Part shown: piece by piece, positions 24,989 to 33,030 of the stretch
Position numbering within the stretch: position 1 is the stretch's first letter
How the letters are laid out: every line of letters starts with the position of its first letter
Assembly: GCF_934924865.1 (NCBI RefSeq)
Contig: NZ_OW235315.1
Location: 620,001-684,000 of the forward strand
Reading direction: 5' to 3'
DNA from: Tepidibacter aestuarii
Lineage (GTDB): Bacteria > Bacillota > Clostridia > Peptostreptococcales > Peptostreptococcaceae
Length of the DNA: 64,000 nucleotides
Made by a program: the position numbers and the translations under genes
The notes under the pieces: model-generated
The model's input: only the letters and a program-made list of their open reading frames with translations
The model's database searches: none
What the model was told of the DNA's origin: nothing

Positions 24989-26398
24989 ATGAAATTTTGG
25001 AAAAAGATATTTACATACAACTTTATTCTATTCGTAATTATCTTTAATCTAGGAGGAGTTTTTTTAATAGAGAATATGCATAGTGTAAGCTTAGACAGAG
25101 AAATAGAAAGAGGTTTGAGCGAGCACTTAAGTATATATTCTGGAATGAAATTAATTGGTAAGTATAGATTGAATTATGATGAAAAATTTAATAAGGATAT
25201 GCTTCGTGTAACTATGAAAGACTTTTTAAAAAGCTTTCATAATGAAAAGATATATGTTGAAGTTTTAGATAGATATAACAATACAATTTTTACTAATTTA
25301 GATTTTCGTGCTTCTAAAGAAAGAGAAGAATTAAAAAATCCTTATGTAGATAAACGAAAATATGTAATAAGGGATGTAGGGGATAAAACACTTTTGTTTA
25401 TAACAAATTTATTAGATGCTAGTGGAGAACAGCTAAAATTTACATATGTAAGAGATGTAACCTATATTTATAAAGATAGAGAAAAAGTATATTATTTTTT
25501 TATTAAGTTAGATATTATTATATCTATTATACTTGCATGTGGGACTTATGTTTTAAGTAGGTATATAACAAAACCTATAGATAAACTTATAAATTCTATA
25601 CAAATTATTGAAAATGGAAATTTTTCAGAAAGAGTAAATATAAAATCTAATGATGAAATAGGTATTTTATCAGATCATTTCAATAAGATGGCATCTGTTA
25701 TTGAGGAAAAAATGAAGCAGTTAAAGAAAAATATAGATGAGAAACAAAGTTTTATAGATAATTTAACACATGAAATAAAAACTCCATTAACCTCTATTAT
25801 TGGATATGCTGATTTTTTAAGAAATACAAAATATAATGAAGATGCATTCTCGAAAGGATTGAATAGCATATTCAAAGAGGGAAAAAGACTAGAAGGTCTT
25901 TCTTCTAAAATGATGGATTTGATAGTGTTTAAAAGAGAAAATTTTGTGATGAAAAAAGAAAATATTAAAAATATACTAATGGATATAAAAGAAGTTTTAA
26001 AACCAAAACTTCAAAATAAAAATATAGAATTAATTATTTCTGGACAAGATATGGAAATTGTAATGGAAAAAGACTTAATTGAGAATTTAATAATTAATTT
26101 GATTGATAATGCAGTAAAAGCTTCTTATGAAAATAGTAAAATAAATATTAAATTATATAAAAATGAAAATTCAAAATCTGTTATTGAAGTAAGTGATCAA
26201 GGTATAGGAATAAAAGATGAAGATTTAACAAAGGTATTTGAACCTTTTTATATGGTTGATAAATCGAGAAAAAAAACTAATGGTAGTGCAGGACTTGGAC
26301 TTTCTATTTGTGAGCAGATTGCAAAAATTCATAAAGCTAAATTATCAATAGAAAGCAAGTTGAATATAGGTACATCTGTAAAAATAATATTTGATTAA
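24989..26398 (+). CDS. Membrane sensor histidine kinase
   Basis: The 469-residue kinase has a transmembrane helix at about 9-28, an extracytoplasmic sensor domain (30-165), a second helix (about 168-190) and a HAMP domain (KPIDKLINSIQIIENGNFSERV). HisKA carries His261 in DNLTHEIKTPL. HATPase_c has the N-box LIDNAVKAS, G1 DQGIGI, F-box EPFYMVD and G2 GSAGLGLSICE. It lies upstream of a lipoprotein and an OmpR-type regulator that are its likely partners. The signal is unknown. Confidence 0.95.
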   Translation: MKFWKKIFTYNFILFVIIFNLGGVFLIENMHSVSLDREIERGLSEHLSIYSGMKLIGKYRLNYDEKFNKDMLRVTMKDFLKSFHNEKIYVEVLDRYNNTIFTNLDFRASKEREELKNPYVDKRKYVIRDVGDKTLLFITNLLDASGEQLKFTYVRDVTYIYKDREKVYYFFIKLDIIISIILACGTYVLSRYITKPIDKLINSIQIIENGNFSERVNIKSNDEIGILSDHFNKMASVIEEKMKQLKKNIDEKQSFIDNLTHEIKTPLTSIIGYADFLRNTKYNEDAFSKGLNSIFKEGKRLEGLSSKMMDLIVFKRENFVMKKENIKNILMDIKEVLKPKLQNKNIELIISGQDMEIVMEKDLIENLIINLIDNAVKASYENSKINIKLYKNENSKSVIEVSDQGIGIKDEDLTKVFEPFYMVDKSRKKTNGSAGLGLSICEQIAKIHKAKLSIESKLNIGTSVKIIFD

Positions 26399-26494
26399 AG
26401 TTTACAAATTCTTTACAATTTGGATACAGTTACAATAAGTTGTATTTTTAAAATTGAGTTGTGAAGAAAATACAATTTAAGGGGGATTTGTGTT

Positions 26495-27670
26495 ATGAAA
26501 TTTAAAAGATTAGTACCTATTATTTTAAGTATATCAATGTTATTGGGGGGATGTAGTAGTTTTTCTTCTGTTCAAAAAGATAAGGTTATGGTGGAAAAAA
26601 CAAATGATAATGAAAATGAGGCAAAGATTAGCAAAGAAGAAGCAAAGGATATAGCGGTTACTTATCTTAAAAGATGCTATGATATAAAAGAAGATGAAGA
26701 AGAATTAAAGAGGTTAATAAAAGAGGTTAAATTCATAAAAGATGCAGAAGAAACTAGAGATTATATGTTTGGAATAGAATCAAATGGAGCTTGGCGTATT
26801 ATATGGGATAAAGAAGAAAATAAAGATCATTCTTATAGTATATTAATAGATGCCAAAAATAAAAAATTATTAGAAATACAAAATTATGTAGGAGTAAATA
26901 CAAAAGGAATAACAAATAGAAAAACTATAATAGATATAAAACAAGCAAAACAAAAGGCATACAATTTTGTAAAAGATAATGAGTTAGTAGGTGATATAAA
27001 TAAATTAAAGTTGAAGTTGATTTATGGGAAGGGTATCGGAAAATTTGTATTTTTATATAATGAAGAGGAGTATGTATTTGTTGATGTAGATATGACTATA
27101 GATAAAGTTTCTAGAATTAGTCGTAATATTGCACCTATTTATAAGTGTGATGATACAAATGTGAATATAAAAAAAGAAAAAGCAATAGAGATTGCACTTG
27201 ATGGAATTGAAAAGTATTTTAATGTAAAAGTAGACAAGGATAAGTTAGTAGAAGATATTAGTTTATATAAAGAAATAGAAATTTCAGATGGAACAATAAG
27301 ACCTGCAAGTTGGAATATATATTGGAGAGATTTAAAGTTAAGAGAAGAAAAAAATAAACAGGTTGGATACAGTGCTTATATAGATGCCAATACAGGAGAG
27401 TTAAGAGAAGTAGGAGCTTATAATACGGATTTAAATCAAAAAACTTCAAAAATTAGTGATGAAGAAATGAAGCAAATAGCACTTGATTTTATAGAAAAAA
27501 ACAAATTCGTGAGTGATATAAAAGATTTAAAAGAACCTAAAATAGATAGATGGAAAAATTATGATCAAGAAAGTGGTGCAGTAGGATTTAAACATAAAGA
27601 TGAAATGCTATGGGTTTATATTGACTTTACAAATAAAAAGGTAAATCATATTGGATATGGACTAAGATAA
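26495..27670 (+). CDS. PepSY/YcdB-like lipoprotein between kinase and regulator
   Basis: The 391-residue protein has a lipoprotein signal (MKFKRLVPIILSISMLLGGC, lipidated Cys20). It then has three related segments, each starting with a helix rich in K/E that ends in 'A..(F/Y)(I/V/L)' and ending in strands such as SYSILIDAKNKKLLEI, GYSAYIDANTGELREV and LWVYIDFTNKKV. These resemble YcdB/PepSY repeats, which often occur as protease inhibitors or sensors at the membrane surface. Its position inside a kinase-regulator operon suggests that it modulates or reads the signal of the kinase. Confidence 0.75.
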   Translation: MKFKRLVPIILSISMLLGGCSSFSSVQKDKVMVEKTNDNENEAKISKEEAKDIAVTYLKRCYDIKEDEEELKRLIKEVKFIKDAEETRDYMFGIESNGAWRIIWDKEENKDHSYSILIDAKNKKLLEIQNYVGVNTKGITNRKTIIDIKQAKQKAYNFVKDNELVGDINKLKLKLIYGKGIGKFVFLYNEEEYVFVDVDMTIDKVSRISRNIAPIYKCDDTNVNIKKEKAIEIALDGIEKYFNVKVDKDKLVEDISLYKEIEISDGTIRPASWNIYWRDLKLREEKNKQVGYSAYIDANTGELREVGAYNTDLNQKTSKISDEEMKQIALDFIEKNKFVSDIKDLKEPKIDRWKNYDQESGAVGFKHKDEMLWVYIDFTNKKVNHIGYGLR

Positions 27671-27691
27671 GAATAGAGGTGCTTAATACTA

Positions 27692-28351
27692 TTGGAAAGA
27701 ATTTTAATTGTTGAAGATGATACTGATATTTCAGATTTAATACAGATGAATTTAAATATGGTAGGTTATGATACTAAGCAGGTCTATGATGGGAAAAATG
27801 CTTTAGAATATATAGAAAAAGAAAACTTTGATTTAATAATTTTAGATGTTATGCTTCCAGAAATTGATGGGTTTGGTGTAATGGAAAGAATTAAGCATAC
27901 TAATTTGCCTGTAATATTTTTAACTGCTAAAAATTCAATTTCTGATAGAGTAAAAGGCTTAAAAATAGGGGCAGATGACTATATTGTAAAGCCATTTGAA
28001 TGTATAGAACTTTTAGCTAGAATTGAATCTGTATTAAGACGTTATGGAAGAAAGAACGATCATGTATTATTGAAGGATCTAGAGATTTCTTTAGATGAAA
28101 GAGTAGTAAAGAAAAGTGGTAAGGTTATTGATTTGGCTTGCAAAGAGTTTGAACTGTTAAAGCTTTTAATTGTAAATAAAGGAATGTCTTTAACTAGAGA
28201 AATAATTTTAGAAAGAGTATGGGGATTTGACTACCTAGGAGAAACGAGAACTGTCGATATGCATATTCAAAAGATAAGGAAAAAACTAGATTTATTTGAT
28301 GAAATAAAAACTATATATAAAATTGGATATAGGTTAGAAAATTTAGACTAA
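27692..28351 (+). CDS. OmpR-family response regulator
   Basis: The 219-residue protein has a receiver domain (acidic EDD at 8-10, phospho-acceptor Asp52 in IILDVMLPE, Lys in VKPFE) and a winged-helix output domain (about 125-217; LACKEFELLKLLIVNKG, RTVDMHIQKIRKKL). The start is TTG 27692, ten bases after AGAGGTG. It is 21 bases after the lipoprotein gene, so the three genes appear to form one operon in the unusual order kinase, lipoprotein, regulator. Confidence 0.93.
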   Translation: MERILIVEDDTDISDLIQMNLNMVGYDTKQVYDGKNALEYIEKENFDLIILDVMLPEIDGFGVMERIKHTNLPVIFLTAKNSISDRVKGLKIGADDYIVKPFECIELLARIESVLRRYGRKNDHVLLKDLEISLDERVVKKSGKVIDLACKEFELLKLLIVNKGMSLTREIILERVWGFDYLGETRTVDMHIQKIRKKLDLFDEIKTIYKIGYRLENLD

Positions 28352-28428
28352 ATTTTTAAAAGTTAATGCTTAAATCTTTTTTTTAAAAGTGAGATGAAAT
28401 GCAATTCTATAAATAAAAAGAAAATCAA

Positions 28429-28625
28429 AAAATATGTCTATAAAAATGTTAGAGAATGCCTTTAGATATTTTGCTAAGGAACTTAGCTTTTGTCGTTGAA
28501 TAATACGTTAAGAAATTTGTGTGTCTGACCGAGGGAGTTCGCAAATTTTAGTATTATTCATAAGACGAAGGCTTAGTTTCTTCAAAATATCTATTGTATG
28601 AACGGTATTTTCATAGACATATTTT
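28429..28625. repeat. Long near-palindromic repeat, copy B1
   Basis: A 197-bp imperfect palindrome with ends AAAATATGTCTAT and ATAGACATATTTT. The central loop has TGTCTGACCGAGGGAGTT (from 28522) flanked by GAAATTTGTG/CGCAAATTT. About 90% of the length can pair. A second copy is at 36471-36670 and a collapsed one at 48628-48691. No coding capacity. Confidence 0.85.
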
Positions 28626-28652
28626 GCATTAGAAATATAAATTAAAAACTTA

Positions 28653-28681
28653 TTGTAAATTATCTGAAAATATGATATAAT
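28653..28681 (+). promoter_or_regulatory. Promoter of pheST with an embedded CodY-like box
   Basis: TTGTAA (28653-28658), 17-base spacer, TATAAT (28676-28681) with an extended TG. The spacer contains AATTATCTGAAAATA (28658-28672), which matches the CodY consensus AATTTTCWGAAAATT at 13 of 15 positions. Confidence 0.7.
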
Positions 28682-28689
28682 GCAACATA

Positions 28690-28938
28690 AAGTTTAATAC
28701 ATAAAAGCTGTGAAAGAGAGAGTATTTTGAACCATCTTAGACCAGAGAGGAATATAAAGCTGAAATTATTCCCTAAGATACCAAGAGAAGTTCACTCTGG
28801 AGCTTTAAAACTGAAATAACAGTAGGTTTTAACGTTGGACGCGTTAAGTCTTTCGAGTGGTCTATTTAATAGACTATTAGGGTGGTACCGCGGAATATAA
28901 GTCTTTCGTCCCTTTCAGGGATTGAAGGGCTTTTTTTA
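28690..28938 (+). promoter_or_regulatory. T-box leader of pheST
   Basis: The T-box sequence AGGGTGGTACCGCGG lies at 28879-28893; TGGT can pair with the ACCA end of tRNA-Phe. Stem I closes through CCAGAG (28742-28747) and CTCTGG (28795-28800). A TTC triplet at 28791-28793 is well placed as the phenylalanine specifier codon. A terminator (TCCCT/AGGGA inside CTTTC/GAAGG, then seven T) ends at 28938. Uncharged tRNA-Phe should allow read-through into pheS. Confidence 0.95.
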
Positions 28939-28972
28939 TATCTAAATATTATTGTAGGAAAGGGTGAATTAA

Positions 28973-29992
28973 GTGAAAGATCAATTAATTAACATAAAAG
29001 ACAGTGCCCTAGCACAGATCAATGAATGTGTTAAAATGGATGAAATTGAAAGCTTAAGAGTTAAGTACTTAGGTAAAAAGGGCGAGATAACTGACATATT
29101 AAAAGGAATGGGTAAGTTATCAGCAGAGGAAAGACCTGTTATTGGTAAGGTTGCAAATGAGGTAAGATCTGAGATTGAAGACGCTATAGTTTCTAAAAAA
29201 GAAGAGATAAAGACTATAGAGAAAAATGCAAAGTTACAAGAAGAGGTTTTAGATGTTACTATGCCTGGTAAAGAATTTAAGGTAGGAAAGAAGCATCCTA
29301 TAACTCAAATAATAGATGAGGTTAAATATATATTCACAGGTATGGGATTTAAGGTTGCTCAGGGACCTGAGATTGAGACAGTATTTAATAACTTTGATGC
29401 ATTAAATGCTCCTAAGAACCATCCGTCAAGAGATACTAGTGATACATTCTATATAGATGACAACTTACTTCTTAGAACTCAAACATCTCCAGTTCAAATA
29501 AGAACTATGAAATCAACTACACCACCTATTAAGATAATAGCACCTGGAAGATGTTTTAGATTTGATGCACCAGATGCTACTCATTCTCCAATGTTCCATC
29601 AAATAGAGGGACTTGTAATAGGTGAGCATGTTACAATGGCAGAACTTAAAGGTGCTCTTAATGAATTTGTTAGACAATTATTTGGAGATAGCACTAAGAC
29701 TAAATTTAGACCACATAACTTCCCATTTACAGAGCCAAGTGCAGAGGTTGATGTGACTTGTTTTAAGTGTAAAGGTGAAGGTTGTTCAGTATGTAAAGGT
29801 GAAGGTTGGATAGAAATACTTGGAGCTGGAATGGTTCATCCAAACGTGCTTAGAAACTGTGGAATAGATCCTGAAAAATACAGCGGATTTGCTTTTGGTA
29901 TGGGTGTAGATAGAATAGCAATGCTTAAGTATGAGATAGATGATATAAGATTATTATTTGAAAACGATATGAGATTTTTAAATCAATTTTAA
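28973..29992 (+). CDS. pheS: Phenylalanine-tRNA ligase alpha subunit
   Basis: PheS carries the class II catalytic core of the alpha2beta2 synthetase. The 339-residue protein has an N-terminal coiled coil (1-85) and class II motifs, including [55 protein letters not shown] and [14 protein letters not shown] CxxC knuckle ([17 protein letters not shown]) is present. It starts with GTG and is followed by pheT after 12 bases. Confidence 0.98.
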   Translation: MKDQLINIKDSALAQINECVKMDEIESLRVKYLGKKGEITDILKGMGKLSAEERPVIGKVANEVRSEIEDAIVSKKEEIKTIEKNAKLQEEVLDVTMPGKEFKVGKKHPITQIIDEVKYIFTGMGFKVAQGPEIETVFNNFDALNAPKNHPSRDTSDTFYIDDNLLLRTQTSPVQIRTMKSTTPPIKIIAPGRCFRFDAPDATHSPMFHQIEGLVIGEHVTMAELKGALNEFVRQLFGDSTKTKFRPHNFPFTEPSAEVDVTCFKCKGEGCSVCKGEGWIEILGAGMVHPNVLRNCGIDPEKYSGFAFGMGVDRIAMLKYEIDDIRLLFENDMRFLNQF

Positions 29993-30004
29993 GGGAGTGT
30001 TGAT

Positions 30005-32386
30005 ATGTTAGTACCTGTTAAATGGCTTAGAGACTATGTTGATATAGATATGAATACACAAGAATTTGCTGATAAAATGACTATGACTGGATCAAAGGTT
30101 GAAAAGGTTGAGTATTTTGGAGCAGATATAGAAAAGGTTGCAGTTGGTAAAATATTAGAAATAACTAAGCATCCAAATGCTGATAAGTTAATAGTTACAA
30201 AGGTTGATATTGGATCAGAAGTTATTCAAATAGTAACTGGAGCAAAAAATGTAAAAGAGGGAGATTTAATTCCTGTTGCATTAGTTGGAGCAAAGCTTCC
30301 TGGTGGAATAAAAATCAAAAAAGGAAAACTAAGAGGAGAATTATCTCAAGGTATGATGTGTTCAAGTGAAGAACTTGGAATTCCTTTTAGTATGATTGAA
30401 GAAAGCAAAAGAGATGGAATATATGTATTAGATGAAGAGTACGAATTAGGAGCAGATGTTAAAGAAGTACTTGGTATAAATGATGCTTTAATAGAATTTG
30501 AAATAACTTCAAATAGACCAGACTGCTTATCTATTTTAGGTATTGCAAGAGAGGCTGCTGTTACAATAGGAAAAGAACTTAAATATCCTAATATAGAGGT
30601 TAAAGAGTCAGATGATGTAGCTGAGTTTAATATAAAGATTGAAGAAGAAGATTTATGTAGAAGATATGCTACTAGAATAATAAAAAATGTTAAAATAGAG
30701 GCTTCTCCATACTGGATGCAAAGAAGACTTATAGAAGCTGGTGTTAGACCTATTAATAATATAGTTGATATTACTAACTATGTTATGTTAGAGCTTGGGC
30801 AACCGCTTCATGCTTTTGATTTAGAAAAGTTAGGAAGGGAAACTATAGTTGTAAGACGTGCTGAAGATGAAGAAAAGTTTACAACATTAGATGATGTTGA
30901 AAGAACATTAGATAGCAATATGCTTTTAATAACTAATGGAGAAAAATCAGTTGCAATAGCTGGAGTTATGGGTGGTGCAAATTCAGAAGTTAGTGATAAT
31001 ACTAAGACTATACTTCTTGAAAGTGCTAACTTTGATGCTGATAGCATAAGAAGAACTTCTAAGAAGCTTAACTTAAGAACAGAAGCATCTGCTAAGTTTG
31101 AAAAAGGAATAGATGTTAATTTAGTTGAAACTGCAATAAATAGAGCGGCACAATTAATAGAGCAGTTAAATGCAGGAACTGTATTAAAGGGAATAGTAGA
31201 AAACTATAATGCTCCTGTAAAAGAGCAAAAGATAACTGTTAGACCTCAAAGAATAAACAAGCTATTAGGAGAGAATATTTCTCTTAATCAATTTGTAGAG
31301 ATACTTGAAAGCTTAGAGTTTAAGTGCGAACTAATTGAAGATAAAGTTGAACTTACAGTTCCAAGCTTTAGACTTGATATGGTGGAAGAAGCCGATGTAT
31401 TAGAAGAGGTAGCTAGAATATATGGATATGAAAATATACCATCTAAGATGCTATATGGAGATAACACTATGGGTCTTCAAACTATAGAGCAGTTATTTGA
31501 AGAAGGTATAAAGAGTAGTTTGGTTTCTATGGGTCTTAATGAAATATTAACTTATTCATTTGTAAGTCCAAGAGGAGTAGATAAAATAAATCTTTCAAAG
31601 GATTCTATAAAGAGAAACTTTATAAAGATTAAAAATCCTCTAGGTGAAGAAACTAGCGTTATGAGAACTACACTGTTACCTAATATGTTAGATGTTGCAG
31701 CTAGAAATAATTCTAGAAAAGTTGAAGAGTTTGCAGCATTTGAAATAGGAAATACTTTCATGCCTATGGATGAAATAATGCCTGTTGAGAGAAAATCTAT
31801 ATGTATATCTATGTATAAAGATTCTATAGATTTCTTTGATATGAAGGGTGTAGTTGAAGAATTGTTCAAAAATATAGGATTTGAGAATTATGAAGTACTA
31901 CCTGAAAAAAATCACACTACATTCCACCCAGGAAGATGTGCTAACATAGTATACAATGATAATATAGTAGGGGTATTTGGAGAATTACATCCTGATGTAT
32001 TAGAAAACTATGATATAAGCAAGAGGGGATACGCTGCTGAGTTTGATTTTGAACTATTATTAACTTATGCAAACGATGAAAAGTTATATACACCACTTCC
32101 TAAATATCCTGCTATGACAAGAGATATAGCACTTCTTATTAAAGATGAAGTTTATGTTAAGGAAATAGAGGATATAATTACTAAGAATTCTCAAGGTTTA
32201 GTAGAGAGTTTTAAATTATTCGATGTATATAAGGGAGAGCAAATTGAAGAAGGTTATAAATCTGTTGCATATTCTTTAGTATATAGAAGCAAAGATAATA
32301 CTCTTACAGATGAAGAAGTAAATAAAGTTCACGAAAATATACTTAAAGAACTTAGCGAACAAATAAATGCTAATTTAAGATTGTAA
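30005..32386 (+). CDS. pheT: Phenylalanine-tRNA ligase beta subunit
   Basis: The 793-residue subunit contains the EMAP-II-like tRNA-binding domain (about 40-150), the B3/B4 editing domain (ITSNRPDCLSILGIAREAA), the B5 domain (about 400-475) and a catalytic-like domain. The C-terminal FDX-ACB anticodon-binding domain (LPKYPAMTRDIALLI to the end) is also present. Length and order are normal. Confidence 0.98.
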   Translation: MLVPVKWLRDYVDIDMNTQEFADKMTMTGSKVEKVEYFGADIEKVAVGKILEITKHPNADKLIVTKVDIGSEVIQIVTGAKNVKEGDLIPVALVGAKLPGGIKIKKGKLRGELSQGMMCSSEELGIPFSMIEESKRDGIYVLDEEYELGADVKEVLGINDALIEFEITSNRPDCLSILGIAREAAVTIGKELKYPNIEVKESDDVAEFNIKIEEEDLCRRYATRIIKNVKIEASPYWMQRRLIEAGVRPINNIVDITNYVMLELGQPLHAFDLEKLGRETIVVRRAEDEEKFTTLDDVERTLDSNMLLITNGEKSVAIAGVMGGANSEVSDNTKTILLESANFDADSIRRTSKKLNLRTEASAKFEKGIDVNLVETAINRAAQLIEQLNAGTVLKGIVENYNAPVKEQKITVRPQRINKLLGENISLNQFVEILESLEFKCELIEDKVELTVPSFRLDMVEEADVLEEVARIYGYENIPSKMLYGDNTMGLQTIEQLFEEGIKSSLVSMGLNEILTYSFVSPRGVDKINLSKDSIKRNFIKIKNPLGEETSVMRTTLLPNMLDVAARNNSRKVEEFAAFEIGNTFMPMDEIMPVERKSICISMYKDSIDFFDMKGVVEELFKNIGFENYEVLPEKNHTTFHPGRCANIVYNDNIVGVFGELHPDVLENYDISKRGYAAEFDFELLLTYANDEKLYTPLPKYPAMTRDIALLIKDEVYVKEIEDIITKNSQGLVESFKLFDVYKGEQIEEGYKSVAYSLVYRSKDNTLTDEEVNKVHENILKELSEQINANLRL

Positions 32387-32446
32387 AATTCTTAAAAAAA
32401 ACTTACAATAGGAAGTAAAGAGAAATATCTAAGGGGCTGAGTTAAG

Positions 32447-32950
32447 GTGAACAAAGTTACCGTAAGAATAAATGGGCAAGAATATAACATGGTTGGGAAA
32501 GAGCCAAAGGAATATTTGTTAAAAGTTGCTAGTTATGTGGATGACAAGATGCAGGAAGTAGTTAAGGCTAATCCTAGCTTGAGTATAGCCATGGCAGCAG
32601 TTTTGACAACATTGAATATAGCGGATGAACTTTTCAAATGCTCATACGAGTTAGATGAAGTTAACACTAAATACAAAAAACCTCTTCAAGATTTAGAAAA
32701 TGCGAACACAACTTTGATAGAGCTTCAAACTGACATAAGTGAAAGAGATAAGAAAATAGAAGAACTAGAAAAAGAACTAGAAAAATACAAAGAGGAACTA
32801 ACTTCAGTCAAACAAGAGTATGAACAAAGAAAAGATAGCTTCAAAGAACAAGAACAAAGACTTGCAGAAGCTGAAGAAATAGCAAATAATTTTCAAAATA
32901 GGCTGTATGATATGCAGATGAAAATCGTTGAATTAGAAGAAAAGGAATAA
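32447..32950 (+). CDS. zapA: Cell division protein ZapA
   Basis: The 167-residue protein has the ZapA domain at 1-85 (VTVRINGQEYNMVGKEPKEYLLKVASYVDDKM, then SIAMAAVLTTLNIADEL). A long coiled coil covers the rest (about 85-167; EKELEKYKEELTSVKQEYEQRK). ZapA promotes FtsZ bundling at the division ring. It begins at GTG, with AAGG before it. In Bacillus and clostridia zapA commonly follows pheT, as here. Confidence 0.93.
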   Translation: MNKVTVRINGQEYNMVGKEPKEYLLKVASYVDDKMQEVVKANPSLSIAMAAVLTTLNIADELFKCSYELDEVNTKYKKPLQDLENANTTLIELQTDISERDKKIEELEKELEKYKEELTSVKQEYEQRKDSFKEQEQRLAEAEEIANNFQNRLYDMQMKIVELEEKE

Positions 32951-32951
32951 A

Positions 32952-32991
32952 GAATAATACCTCCAGGAAAAATAAACCTGGAGGTTTTATT
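32952..32991 (+). terminator. Terminator after zapA
   Basis: ACCTCCAGG (32958-32966) pairs with CCTGGAGGT (32976-32984), followed by TTTATT. Confidence 0.85.
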
Positions 32992-33030
32992 CTGTATAAT
33001 AGATTAAATAATAACGTAGGAGTTGATAAC

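Larger units (their letters stand above)
28352..28972. other. Intergenic region between the two-component operon and pheS
   Basis: 620 bases without a gene. It holds repeat B1 (28429-28625), a promoter (28653-28681) and the phenylalanine T-box leader (28690-28938). I see no clear terminator after the response regulator; the repeat hairpin may serve. Confidence 0.8.
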
